DNA of 64,000 nucleotides from Prinsepia uniflora. Lineage: Eukaryota; Streptophyta; Magnoliopsida; Rosales; Rosaceae. The notes beneath the pieces are model-generated. The model saw only the letters and a program-made list of their open reading frames with translations. It had not been told where the DNA came from and did not search any database. The DNA is taken from contig CM064876.1 of assembly GCA_032719365.1 (NCBI GenBank), positions 55,671,864 through 55,735,863 on the forward strand, given 5' to 3'. This document shows, one piece after another, positions 21,900 through 34,519 of this stretch; position 1 is the stretch's first letter; each line of letters opens with the position of its first letter. The translations under genes were made by a program, and so were the position numbers.

Positions 21900-24800
21900 T
21901 TCCCCATAATGACTCTCAGCCATATTCATTCATGAACGTCTTTATGAACATTTATAATCTCAGTATGATTCAAATATGTAGGAACAAGGGTCTATTTGGT
22001 AGACCTCCAAGATATTTCAATGTTCACAACGGTAAAGCCATAACAAGTTTGGGAACGCACCTTATGTGAGTTTGATAGATAACCTGCGTTAGCATACCCA
22101 ATAAGGAAAAACAGCATTCCAAGGACCAAGGGGGTTTGATTCATTCCTTGATGCATAGGGATAGATTAAGCTCATATCTGTTGTACATCTTAGGTATCAT
22201 AAAATGTCTTTTATACCATTCTAGTTGTGGCATGTTGGCGTAGAACTAAATCTAGCTAGCAAGTTCATAACGAAGGAAATATCTGGTCTAGTACATTGAG
22301 CCAAGTACAATAATACACTTACTGCACTTAGATATGGAACTTCTAATCTCAATATCACTTTTTTATCGTCTACAGGAAAAAACAGGCCTTTTTAAGATTT
22401 AGACTATGAATGATTATGGGCGTGCTTGAAGGCTTTACTTTATTCTCATTGAAGTGTCTCAACATCTTCTAGATGTAACTAGATTGATGGATTAAATTTC
22501 CATCTACATGATGCTCGAGCTCTAGACTAAAGTAAAACTTCACTCTCTCAAGATCCTTCATTTCAAATTCCAACTTCATGTGCTTAGTAGTTTCTTTGGT
22601 CTCTTCTAGAGTACCAATCAATAGAAAACCTGGAACTTGTTTTGTTAATAAACACGCATTGGTATACTTCATTATTCATATATCCCACTCCGATCAAATA
22701 CTCACTTATACGGTTATCCCACATCTATCCTGATTATTCTAATTTGTAAAGCGAACGCCTCAGACAAGTAGAGAGTGTGTTCTATGGTGTGGAACTATTC
22801 ACATCATATATCTTAAGTCCTTCATGAACTTTCGTATATATATATATATATATATATATCTGTATTCAGTTCCCCATCGAGATAAGCTATATGAAGTTTT
22901 TTTGGAAACCACCAAACTTATAAGGTAGCGGCACGTTATGACGTCCATTACTGGAGAATATGTCTCCTTGTAATCACTCCCAGCCATTAAATAAGTTTGT
23001 GTATCTCACAATCTCATCTTTATCATTACGTTTCCTTATGACTGCCAATTTAAATTCTACAGGTTTAACATGGGGAAGTGTGGGAACTACAAGCCCAAAC
23101 ACCTTCCTTTTTTCATCAAGGAATTTAATCTGACTTGAATTTCTTCTTTCCATTTTTGGTTAATCTTCTCCACTTTGGAATTCATTCATTGACGAAGTGT
23201 GGTTCGGTTTCATCACAAGTTATTATTTCAGTAGCTATGGTGTATACATGTACATCATCGATGATAATATCATTCTGATTACATATCTCAGCTAAGCATG
23301 CATAGTGTACTGAGATCCCTTCATTCTCGAGAGTGGGTTTAGACGTTGGAGCATTTCTAACACCGTCTCTTATAGGATAGGCCCATAATCCGGAATTATC
23401 TCATGAGATGGATTAGTTGATATTAATATTTGTAAGGGATTTGATTGTGCCAAATTTAGCTGCCATGGTCATACCTTGTCTGTTTGGAACAACTCGTCTA
23501 TCTGGGACGACTCGTCCATTTGAGACGATGCGTCCTACTACGACGTCTATCCTTGTAGGCACGTTTGCTGCAAGTGTACGTGATCTCGTCATTTAGGTAG
23601 ATCAGAGGAAGCATCTGGCATATTATTAGCTAAACTCTGTAAATCTAGCATTTTTTCCACTTTTTTCTCATGTTGTGTGGTTCAAGATCAAGATGATACA
23701 TAGCGGGGACATTCCACATCAATTCACATCATTCTTCAGGAATGTTGACATTCTTATCTCCTCCCAAAAACTGGAAGACTGTCTCATTAAAGTGACTACC
23801 CACAAATATAGCATTAAAGAGATTGTTTGTCAATGGCTCTAAATAGTGTATAATAGAGGGGGATTCATAACCAACATATATGCCCCTCTTGTGCTGAGGT
23901 CCCATTTTTGTACGTTGTTGTGATACAATTGGCACATAAACTATACACCCAAAAATGTGTAAGTACAAAACGTCTCGTTTTTTCCCAGTTACCAGTTATA
24001 ACATGAAATAAGGTTGGATGGTAATGGGCCTCAATCGAACCAACATGGCTACATGCAAAATTACTTGGCCTACGCAGAAACTGGAAGCTTGGTGCATATT
24101 ACCAAGGTTCATGAGTGTTTTTGTGAGACCATTTTGAGTGTGAACATAGGGAACCAAATGTTTAACATCAATCTCATAGGGCATGCAATAATCATCGAAT
24201 GATTTCTATGTAAACTCTCTGGCATTATCGAGCCTTATGGACTATATAAGAGAATCCGGGTGGTGTGGTCCTCAATTTAATGATTTAGGTAAATAGTTTA
24301 GAAAATGCAACATGTGTGTAGACTGACCACTTTTTCGATACCTCAACTAGAACCATGAATTATTTAAATGGCTCTTATTGTGGTTGGAAAAAGTCCACAA
24401 ATATCTCCTTGTATTTTTGTACAAGAAAAGGATAGAGTATTTACTCATCTTTGGATATGATGGTCTAATATTCAATTTTCCTAGCGAGCAAGCTTGGCAT
24501 AGTGTTTCATTAAACACAAGGTGCTTACTAGTAAGGGATGCCTGTGTGATGTATTGAGAATATAGCATATCATTATCTTGACTTGGGGTGTCCCAACTGG
24601 TCATGTCATATTAAGCAGTTGCTTGTATTAGTTAGTTTCTAGTTATCTCGTGGTCAGCTTCTAGCTAACTTCTCCAATGTATGCTTCAGGTCACACATAT
24701 TGGAGATTATGCAAAGGTATTCCACTGTCTTTTCGTTAGTAGTCTCAAGGTGATAACCGTTGGCTTGAATATTTTTAAATCTCAAGAACATTCTTCTAGA

Positions 24801-24930
24801 ACGTAGAGAATATAATACCTCATTGATCATAATTTAGTACCATTCGACAATGTAAAATGGGCTTTACTATAGCCCTCAATCAAATTGGATTAGTTTAATT
24901 TGGTTGTCTCAAAGATATGAATAGGCAACA
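21900..24930 (-). pseudogene. Copia gag-pol remnants, many stops and frameshifts
   Basis: Minus-strand fragments in order: a gag-like piece (about 24870-24660), the pre-integrase piece with ETLCQACSLGKLNIRPS (24604-24420), integrase with VPYVHTQNGL (about 24160) and its C-terminal part with YLHIFGCIVYVP and KRGIYVGYESPSIIHYLEP (23968-23729), reverse transcriptase with KETYSPVMDVITCRYLISLV (22963 on) and FEMKDLERVKFYFSLELEH (22672-22469), then an RNase H piece with IGYANAGYL near 22110-22080. Each fragment is in a different frame or broken by stops, so no functional polyprotein can be made. The family is Ty1/Copia. Confidence 0.85.
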
Positions 24931-24944
24931 AGTTTGTATAGTGT

Positions 24945-25207
24945 GTGTCATTTCAAATTCATATCTCAACTATAAAAATTGAATTTTATGTAACCAAACT
25001 AACTCTCAGTGTTTTTGGGTTTATAGTGGAATTTTTTTTGTTCTTTTCATTTATTGAAAATTATAATTTTTTTACTTGAAATACTACCTCATATTTTAAT
25101 AGTTTGATTAACAGATTGACTAAGAATTAGTGCCTAAATGTTCCCTTTTGATAGTTTGGATACTTAAAATCTAATTTCCATGGTTGAGATATTATTTAAA
25201 ATCGACC
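24945..25207. mobile_element. MITE-like inverted-repeat element
   Basis: The left arm (atatctcaactataaaaatt, 24967 on) and right arm (reverse complement of the stretch ending ccatggttgagatatt, 25192) match over about 30-45 bp. The element is about 260 bp with no coding content, and its arms resemble those at 1.02-1.15 and 4.5 kb. No target duplication was resolved. Confidence 0.55.
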
Positions 25208-26455
25208 ATATAATTTGGGTAATTTTATGTAGTTTTTCCTTAATTTTTTTCAATTGATCACATGTATGCGAATAAATATTTATATTAAATTAAATCAAAA
25301 TTTGAGGAAACCCCACATTTTCAAAGTAGACATAATCACTGATTTAATATGTATTTGTGGGCTGACCGTTATACTAAGTTGATTTATCAAGTTCTGCAAC
25401 TGACGTGATACTCATTTGCAACTTGCAATATTAACCGGGTTCAGTGTTATTTCTGAATTATGTTCATATGTGGATTTAAAATCCTAAAAATAGATGATAT
25501 GTCATTCATTTCTTGCTTCGGGGAAGATGTTACATATTGCGAATTTATATTATATATAAGCTATTCTTTTTTTTTTTCACTCATATAACTATTTTATTTA
25601 GTTCATCAATCCTAATAATGAACAAAAAAATATGATTATTCTGCTCTTTCAGAATATTTGCAATGATCAAATTATCACAATTAGTGCTTTGGATAAACCC
25701 GTCCATAAGCAACTAATAAAAACAGCATGTTCTATGACTTTATACAATAAATCGGATTTAAAACATTAATATTTACTGGTTTTATCATGTCTGATGAATT
25801 TACGAAGGAAAATTTGGGACCCTTTTTTTCATAGTTCATTGATGAACGTCTAGTTCATTTAAACACATACATTTATTAAATAAATAAACATAGAAACTAA
25901 TATATATTAAAAAAAAGTAAACAAACATTAAATAGAATGTGAAAACAATTTAATTAACACTTATGGAATTATATGGTTTAATATATTTAAACAAATGTTT
26001 CTGGCATTGAAAGTTGAATTATAAAATGTGATGTTAGTGCACTAATGAACCATGACGTTTATGATTCAAAATCCAAAAGGTGCAAATTCCTTCTTTCTTT
26101 TATTAAAAAAAATGACCCGAGGAACCGTCTAGCCGAAACAGTACTGATGAGCCGAATCAGTCAGTTGAGGTGAGTTGGCCAAGTCGAGCCGAGACGACAC
26201 GAACCGAGCTGGCTGATAGAGCCAAGACGGACAATCTGAGTCGATTCCAAGACCAGCCGAGTTGGTGGGTTGAGTTTATGGGCTGGACTATTAGGCCTCA
26301 ACCTTTAGAGCTACTAGGAGCCATGGGTTGGCCTTGGCCACACCAACTAGGCTTGCTTCCTTTGATTTGGCCTTCTGGGCTTGGGGATTGCTTTGGGGTT
26401 AGGCTGATGGTTTCATGCCTTGTGAGCTTGTGGGGTCTGGCCTTCTAGCCATTAA
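25208..26455. other. Intergenic DNA with no recognised gene
   Basis: The first 0.9 kb is AT-rich and featureless. From about 26110 it becomes GC-rich with repeated gccgag/ccgagc words and then tgggcctt-type phrases (about 26150-26450). An open frame of 92 codons at 26170-26448 is rich in W, P and L and looks like repeat sequence rather than a gene. Confidence 0.45.
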
Positions 26456-27175
26456 TGTCAGGGCCCGACCCTCCTCGGTCAGGACCCAACTCATCTAGCA
26501 CGTTATTGTCCGCTTTGAGCCTCCTTGCCCTTGCCCTCACGGTTTTGTTTTTGGGAGCTCACAGTGCAACTTCCCAGTGGGTCACCCATCATGGAATTGC
26601 ACCAGCCTCAACTCGCTTAACTTTGGAGTTCCAACCGAACCCAAAGACACTGAGCTCCCAAAAGGTCTCGTGCTAGATAGGTGTGTGCCTACACCTTTAA
26701 GGCACACCACCATTCCCCTCCCAGACCATTCCCCTTCGCAGGAAATGTGGGATCGTTCACCATTCCCTCCAGGACATGGGTCTTACAATCCACCCCCCTT
26801 AGGGCCCAGCGTCCTCGCTGGCACACTTCCAGGTCGGGGTCCGACTCTGATACCATTTTTTCAGGACCCAACCCTCCTCGGTTAGGACCCAACTCATCTA
26901 GCACGATATTGTCCGCTTTGAGCCTCCTTGCCCTTGCTCTCACGGTTTTGTTTTTGGGAGCTTACGGTGCAACTTCCCAGTGGGTCACCCATCATGGAAT
27001 TGCACCAGCCTCAACTCTCTTAACTTTGGAGTTCCAACCGAACCCAAAGTCACTGAGCTCCCAAAAGGCCTCGTGCTAGATAGGTGTGTGTCTACACCTT
27101 TAAGGCACATCACCATTCCCCTCCTCGCAAGAATGTGGGATCGTTCACCGTTCCCTCCAGGACACGGGTCTTACA
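26456..27175 (-). mobile_element. Cassandra TRIM retrotransposon (copy 1)
   Basis: Two direct repeats, 26456-26787 and 26859-27175, each run from TGTCAGG/TTTCAGG to TCTTACA and enclose a 71-bp internal region. In the minus orientation the internal part begins with a primer-binding site tggtatcagagt (one base off the initiator-Met consensus). Each LTR contains a 5S-rRNA-like segment, the hallmark of Cassandra. The flanks ATTAA (26451-26455) and CTTAA (27176-27180) are a 5-bp duplication with one mismatch. No protein is encoded and none is expected. Confidence 0.9.
26569..26590 (-). promoter_or_regulatory. 5S-rRNA-like box C in Cassandra copy 1, first LTR
   Basis: On the minus strand this reads gatgggtgacccactgggaa followed by gt, nearly the 5S rRNA internal control region box C. 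The partner box A-like word aagttaagcgag lies just 5' of it. The second LTR carries the same block at 26972-26993. In Cassandra these drive RNA polymerase III transcription. Confidence 0.8.
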
Positions 27176-27202
27176 CTTAATATGTGATTGATGGTCCTAG
27201 GG

Positions 27203-29048
27203 TGACAGGACCTATCCTGGAATTTACTTTGAAAATCAAGCCAGTCCTACTCCTAACTAACAACTCTTAACAGTCAAGGGATTTTCCATCTTTATTCTTA
27301 TTTTCATTTGTCATCTAACGAAACAGAATATAAACCTTGGGGGTACCGCTAACTTCCAAACCACTAACCCCGCCAAAAGGTGGAAACTTTCTGATTTTAT
27401 TTAGTCTAAACCTTATTATTAACAAATATTTAATTATGACCACAAAAAAGATTATAATAAAATAGGGTTATATCATGTTCACTTAATAAACACTACATCC
27501 ATAAAAAAACCTTCTCTTATTACTTTCGTAAAACAAATGTTTGTTTATCATTATTATTGTTATAAAATATAACCATAGTCAAGTTTTTAATTTCATAAAC
27601 AACACAATAATATAATCACGTATACCTTTTAACCATATCCCTACATTTTTCTTCCTTTAATTTCAAATAATTCATCTTTATTTTTCATATTCAACAGTAT
27701 CACGAATATCGAGAAGTATATGTATATTTGTAAATACATTATACATTGCTTAGAAAATCAATTTCTTACTTCTCAAGTATTCTTAATATAATAATCATGT
27801 AATAAAGTGCTCATAATAATCATAATTCCTTACTTAGAAAACAATTACATAACAATCAAGAAATAATTCTCAGTAAATCCCTTTCATGAAATAATTTGCT
27901 TTTGGCTTCTAAATTATCGAATTAACCTTAAATTTACACTCAATTTCCTTGTAGTTTTTAATTTAAATATAATTATAATATATTGGAAATTGGGAAATAT
28001 ATTCAAATGTTATCCATTTAACTCAAACTTTGTACCAATGAACTCGGAATTTTAAGACGAAGAAATTTTGTGTTCAAGGCAACCCGAGGTGCCACTACAT
28101 GTGCCTACACGCTCTACCACGGCCCTCTGCTCGTGGGCATCACGCGCCTGTGCAGGGGGTCATCTTTAACCTCGGTCTTCAATCCGTTTTCCTGTAAAAC
28201 GGGTCATTCAACCAGCGACTTCGACTTGGTTCCAATTCCCAATTTTCACGACGATTTTCTTTGTTCTATTCATCTAACCACATCTAACCAAGTCCAGGAG
28301 TACATATGTACTACTGAAACCACGAAAACTTACCTCGAAAACCTAGTATAAGATTCTAGCTTTGGCCATGATTTCCAAAACTGTTCAACCGCGTTCCTGA
28401 TGTCCAAAATATCATTTCCTTAGCTTAAGGTGACCGTAGGAGTGTTTACAGTCTCCCAAGATCCTTGGGCTTGAGCTAAAACTTCCTAATATGATCTAAA
28501 CCTTCATGGGCCATTTTTGAACCCTCACGAGTTTGATCATGGTCGAAAGCCTGGGGTACCATATCTCCCCCAATTCCTTCTTCTGATATTCATCGCATGC
28601 CTTTTTTCTCGTTCTCTTCTTCCCTTCCCTATTTTCTTGGTTATTCTTCCTACTTCATTTCTACTTCTTCTTGGCCACTCCCCCCACAACACCCCCCCAA
28701 TCCTCCTCACATATGCACGCACTTCACAGATATATAGTGTTATAGGTCAGTGGGAGAAATATAGGAGGGAAAATGGAGGGATACTCTAGAATACTCTAGC
28801 CTTCTCTTCCATAATGGACAAAATACCATTTTATCCTAAATTACTAAAATGCCCCTATATTTTTTAGACCCTAAACGGACATACTCTAACTCCATTCTTG
28901 GAATACTGCCTATTTATGAACTCAGGAGTCCGAGATCTTCGTAACGGTTCTTTTGAATTGTTTAGAAAATGTCTAGTTCAAAAAGTCAACCTTTGACCTT
29001 TAAGGGCATAACCGCCATTTTTACTTTTCAAATTTCCGGGTCGTAACA
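27203..29048 (-). repeat. 3' LTR of the 27-37 kb retroelement
   Basis: On the plus strand it begins TGACAGGACCTATCC and ends GGGTCGTAACA, i.e. TGTTACGACCC...CCTGTCA in the element's sense. It is 1846 bp and aligns along its length with 35900-37645, including tttccatctttattcttatt and the region ctcacgagtttgatcatgg. A GC-rich box with cacgcgcctgtgcaggggg is at about 28098-28160. Confidence 0.85.
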
Positions 29049-30607
29049 ACCTATCCCCCTTAAAAATTTCTTCCTCGAAATTTTAGAACAATTCTAATCT
29101 TATTTTCATACCCAAATTGGATAAATGATTTACTCAAAATTAATCAACCTTCTGATTTTATCTTCTTACTAAATCGTGGCTTTATTTAGACATCAACAAT
29201 TTTGGGATCCCGTATGGTCTTCACTAATTCTCACAAATAATTTCACACCAAACCCTTTCCAGTTACTTTCATGAACATAATAATACCATCCCTTCTATCT
29301 TACCAGTCCATAACTAAGCTCAACCACTTAATGACTAAAGTACCAATCACACCACACAATGGCACTACGCATTGGCCATCACCATAAACATCATTTGAGT
29401 CAAATTTGGCACCAAGAAGACAATATCAATATCCCCCAGAGTTATATTTGTACTACTAGTAGATAAACCACTCAAGATTCGGAGCCCAGCTTGACATTCG
29501 AGTGAAAACCGACTCAAGATTCGAACACAGCTCGATAGCTGAGTCGCCATCACATTGCTAGTCTTAAGATTCAGAGCCCAGCTCGACTTCTGAGACTAAC
29601 CAATATCCACATATAAACTATTCGGGAATACAGCATCCGAGTACCAACTAGAAATCTGAAGTCTCTATTCACAATTATACACACATATCGAAAAACGCAC
29701 ATTTATAATATATATATATATATTTCCCTTAAACCAACTCCATATTTTCCCCATTTCAACTTCGAAGTTAAGTCCAAAACACAATTTTCATTTAACCTCG
29801 TAAAATGTGCATCCAAGCGATCAATAATTTCCCAAAAATCATCAAATAATTACGCAAAAGGCATATTTAAATCATTTCAACATATATTCATTCCTTAAAA
29901 ACAAAATATTCATTTTTAAATCATTCCTAAACTCGACACCATTTCCATAAAACCTCATAAATGTATACTCTAGATCCATATATAAATTCTCAAAAATCAT
30001 CAATAATCATTTGTGTAACGACCCGTCCTGAATGTCGGGATTAAATATTAATTAATTATGTATTTGGAATGACTAATCAGGGATTAGTTGAGAGAATTCG
30101 GACGGACGGTGTGGAATGACCGTTTTACCCCTAGAATGGGGCAAAATGTTGACTTTTGACTCGGGGAGTCAAACGTACGAAGACTGATGATCGTGACGTA
30201 AATCGGGACGTCATGAGTCCGTAGACAAACGGCACCTCGAAATCGGACATCGAACGAGGAAGTTATGGTCACGGGATCGAAATCGAGAATTTAACGTCTC
30301 GGGATTCGCATTAAATGATAATTAAATATGATTGGCTGATTAATTAGGGTGGGGCCCTTGGATGAGTGACAAGTGTTAGACATCTCATTGGTCACTTCCC
30401 CTAAATTGTGGATCTTGTTTCCCATTGGCCCATTTTTTTAATTGTTGTTAAATACACTCACACACTTATCTCACAATCCTAACCGTCCATCTCTCTCAGC
30501 CCTTTCCTCCTCACCCTTCATCATCATCAGTCACATTCATCATCTCTGTTAATCCTCCAAACCCGTGCACCATTTCCTTCTTCCTAAACAAACACACAAG
30601 CACTCAA

Positions 30608-33374
30608 TGTAACAACCCGTACCTTCGGGAAGGGTAAAAATGTAATTTTGTAAAAGTTTTGTATAAAAGGACGATTTTGCCCTTGTGAATAGTAGGTCAA
30701 AAGTCGACTTTTTGATTGACCGGTTGGATGAGTGTTGACCATTGACCGTGACGTAGTGTAGGACGTCACGAGTCCGTTGACAGGTGGCATGTCCGATTTG
30801 GACAATCGGAGAAAAAGTTATGATGTACGGAAGATCGAGGGTGTTACCGTGATTTTGATTAAATGAGGAAAATGTTGACTTTTTAATGGACTTATAATTT
30901 TCACGTAGACCGAGGACAGTTAGATAGGTCTCGACGTACTGAGTATAACGACAGGCGGCATGCTGTCATCGGACGTCGGACGGAAAAGTTACGGGTCTAG
31001 AACGTTTGAGGGCAAAACGGTAATTATTTAAACGAGGGGCAAAATGGTCTTTTTCCCTCAGCCAATCAGATAAGGGCAAGTGGCAGCAGGTGGAGTGGGA
31101 TATTTGTTTTGCACCAAGGGATTGTGGACACGTGGGGAGAAGCCAGAGGCTTCTGGAGGAGTCTAAGTGTGCACGGCCACACTTTGCACAAAATCAAACC
31201 GTGCAATTGGGTTTGAACGCAGAAAAACAGAGAGAAAGAAATTGGAGGACGGTGATCGATTCTGTGAGGGTGTGAGGTTTTGGTGAATTGAGAGAGTGAC
31301 AGGGAGATAAGAGTGAGCTGGTGGTCGTGCTGTTGGACGGAAATCGTGTACGGGGACACGGCGGAGGACGGTTGCAGTTTCTGGGAAATCTGAGAAGCTG
31401 GGAGACAAGGGCGGTGGCTACGCCGTGTGGTGGCTCAAATCAAGGCAGTGGGAGGCTTAGGAGGTTGCAGGGGACCCAACGAACACCATGGCACGCGGCG
31501 GTGCGCACGGCGGAGACGGAATCGAAAGGTGAGTTCTATTCCCCTGTTTTTCCCGTGAGTTTCAAATTGGAAATCGTGGACTTAGAGAGTGAGTCGAGGG
31601 TTCCTGTGAGTTGTGTGTGATTCAGTGAGGTCGTGGGAGGAGTTTAGAATGACCACCGTGAAGGGGGAAGAACTGGGTGGCTGGGAAGGAAAACAGAGTT
31701 TTGTACGGGTTTCTTTCGAGCTTCAGTCGTGAAGTTGTGGGTCGAGTCGAACCAAGAGAGTGAGGGGGATGAGTTCTTTGAGATTGGACAAAGCTTTAGG
31801 CGAAGAAAGGAGGGGAAACGGTGGCCGGACGGCGGAGAATGGTTCTCGCCGGTCGGGGTTGCAGCCTGGTGCGAACCGGGTTCGATCGAGGAAGACGGTG
31901 GCACTGTAGCAGGCGCGTGAGGCCCACGCGCAGCCACTTTGGGCGGCGCGTGGAGGCGCGTGCGGAGGAATCTGGCCAAGCTTCCAATATGGTTTTGGTT
32001 CTAAATGTTCTAAGGAATCCAATGGTATAATTTTCGGGTTAATCGGACGAAGTTACGGGATGGTTCGGGAATCCGGACGGTTTAGGGTTTATGAATAAAA
32101 TATTATTTAAATTCCCGAAAAATTGGGGAAATAGGGTGAGTATCCTTGATGTAATTGTGAGCCTATTTGGTGTCTATTGATAGGACGGGAAATGCCTGAA
32201 ACGGTCGAGGAGCGCACGGAGCGCAATTGACTCGTTTCGATTTGTGAGTGGACTCCTTATTTTCTTTCGATCATGCCTAACTGTTTTTATTAATGATTTA
32301 CGATATTAAACGTGTTTTTATGCTTCTTGTTGATGGTTATATGTGGTTGCTATGGTTGCACGTTTTTCGAGATATTTCCGGGATTTCACACGTTTTTCGA
32401 GAAAAGCTGGTTTTCGGACCTTGATGACATCTTTGAGGATTTAAATTTATAAATGTTTTCTGATGATGATAAATGGATTGTGAAAAATGATTTGTGATTA
32501 TATGTGGTTTTTGGTGTAAAAAATGGATTTCCGGATTTGGGTTCGGAATGTCGGTTCTGAACGCCGGAAGGGCTTCGAACCGGGGATTTCGAATTCGAGT
32601 TTGGCGATGGATTTCGAATTGGTTTTGCATAGACTTTGGATTGGATTTGCTGGATCTGGATATGGGTTTAAAGACCCGGATATTGATTGACAGGGGACGG
32701 GCCCGGATTGAGTTTAAAGACTCGGGAGTTTAAAGACTCGGATATTTATGATATTACCCCCATAGGCCTATTGAGTTTAAAGACTCGGATTACATTTAAG
32801 GCCTGGTTGAGTTTAAAGACTCGGATAGACCCAGTAGGTTTGATCAGAAAATGGTATTTTTATAGTGTTTCTGTTTCTTATGATATTTTATAGTGTTTCT
32901 GTTTCTTATGATATTTTATAATGTTTCTGTTTCTTATGATGTTTCTTGGTTTATAATTATTTTAATCACTGAGTTAGGCATGTGATTTCAAAACGGAGGG
33001 AACAAAGTGTTCTAGTTTTTTAGCTTTGATTTGATAATAAACGGTTTTCAAACTTTCATTTTCTTTTAGTCCACTCACATCTTTTGGTTTTAAATTTTCC
33101 TTCCAGGTCGTGGTGATAGCGCTGGGGTGAACGTTGAGGCAGATATCGAGGCATAGAGCTTCTGGCGTTCTTCCGTTGCCACACTAGCATAGTAGGATTT
33201 TGTGCCCATTTTGTCGAACTATGCTCTGACTGACAGTTGTATTATGTTTACTCCTTCGTCTGATAGTTATGCTTATAGTGGTATTGTAGTTATTTTGGTA
33301 CTTTAAGTGTGATTGTCAGACGGGAGCAGGGTTCGTCCCGGGTATCGAGGTGATATTTGGGACGGGTCCTGACA
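30608..33374 (+). mobile_element. Nested solo LTR, 2.77 kb
   Basis: It starts TGTAACAACCCGTACC and ends GGGACGGGTCCTGACA, flanked by the perfect duplication CTCAA (30603-30607 and 33375-33379). The block gagtccgttgacaggtggca occurs at 30771 and a diverged second copy with gacaggcggcatgctg at about 30950. A GC-rich box with gaggcccacgcgcagccac is at 31918, and gtttaaagactcgga is repeated at 32690-32825. Open frames on both strands between 31.1 and 32.0 kb overlap one another and look like by-products of GC-rich LTR sequence. Confidence 0.92.
32660..32830 (+). repeat. gtttaaagactcgga tandem repeats in the solo LTR
   Basis: The word gtttaaagactcgga (or a close variant) occurs about six times with spacings of 18-50 bp. 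It occupies the place that other LTRs of the group fill with different repeat units. Confidence 0.75.
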
Positions 33375-34519
33375 CTCAACACCCCTCTGCCCTATCATCT
33401 TCTATGATCACTGAGAGACTGTGAGTGTAGGACTGAGAACAATGAGGCTGAGGGATGGCGGTGGCCACGGCGGAGGAGAACCGAAAACCGTGAACCCGTG
33501 AGAAACGATCCATACAAACACTTTCAAAATGTCATTCTTTGCCTGTGACTTGTGAAGGAAAAAGAGAGAGTGAAGGGAGACGATGAGGATGGTGTTAACG
33601 GTTGCAGTGACGGTAAGTATTTGTGTTCAAAATTAGTGGATTTTGCTTCGATGGTTTCTAACCGATTTGGTGGCTTGGACGAGGTCCCTTGAGGTGAGGC
33701 AAGTCGAATGGGCTTGGACTGGAAGGCAGAGGTGGCCGGAGTCCATAGCAGTTCAAGGTTGCAGGTCGTGGTATCGGTGCCCATTCAAACAGGTAATCTA
33801 AAGGCTCGAGTTCTTGTTTTTGAGGTTATGGATCGATTGCAAATGATGGTACGAAGGGATAGAAATTAATAGGATTGAAAACGGGGTAGAATTGGCTGAG
33901 AACCGGCCTCACCGGTCCAGTTAAACCGGAAACCAATGAACCGGTTCAGACCGGGTTCGCTGGAGGTTGAAGATGAACAGTACCTGGTGCCTGGGCTTCA
34001 CGCGCAGCCACTTGCGGCAACTCGTGGAGGCGCGTGGGGTAGAATTAGGTGATGTGATCAACATATGAAATCATCCTTTCAATGTAACAAACATTTTGGG
34101 ACAAGTTTCGAGTCGATCGGACATCGTTTCGATATAGCTCGGGATGTCCGAAGTTTAGGATCGAGTTTAAATACGTTTAAAAATCAGGGAAAATTATGAG
34201 GATTTAATGGAAGGTTATTGGGAGTGTTAGTGACCTTAGAATTTGATTTGGACAGGTTTGGATATTCCGAGGATGATGATTTAGCCCGGGGAGGCTTATG
34301 ACATGCATATCGAGGCGGTAACGTAGGATAATCTGTGAGTGGACATTGTTTTCTAAATTATGATGCATGCATAACTGTTTTATATATTTTACATTTGTGA
34401 TTTCTATGAAGATGATTGTGGTATTGATGATTTTTCGTATTTGCACATATTTCAAGGTTTACGATTTTATACTGTATTACTATGTGATTTTGAGTTTAAT
34501 AATGGTTCAATGGCATGAT

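Larger units (their letters stand above)
15784..24930 (-). mobile_element. Degenerate Copia retrotransposon body with nested solo LTRs
   Basis: After removing the insertion at 15870-21283, the 3' internal tail (cattaaaaccttgtcaggtg joining ccctatgagataaaaa) leads into minus-strand remnants ordered gag, pre-integrase, integrase, reverse transcriptase, RNase H, which is the Copia order. Only the 3' LTR is recognised; the 5' LTR was not found to the right of the gag remnant, so the element is 5'-truncated or too decayed. A 19-bp repeat (ttcaggatacttagtatgc-like) lies at about 21575-21655 near its 3' end, and an AT microsatellite at about 22836-22858 interrupts the RT part. Confidence 0.8.

Noticed and set aside
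26170..27180. Several overlapping frames of 66-132 codons
   Set aside because: They repeat each other because they lie in the two LTRs of a Cassandra element, which encodes no protein.
31066..32030. Cluster of overlapping frames on both strands
   Set aside because: They lie in GC-rich sequence of a solo LTR, overlap in conflicting frames and show no domain.
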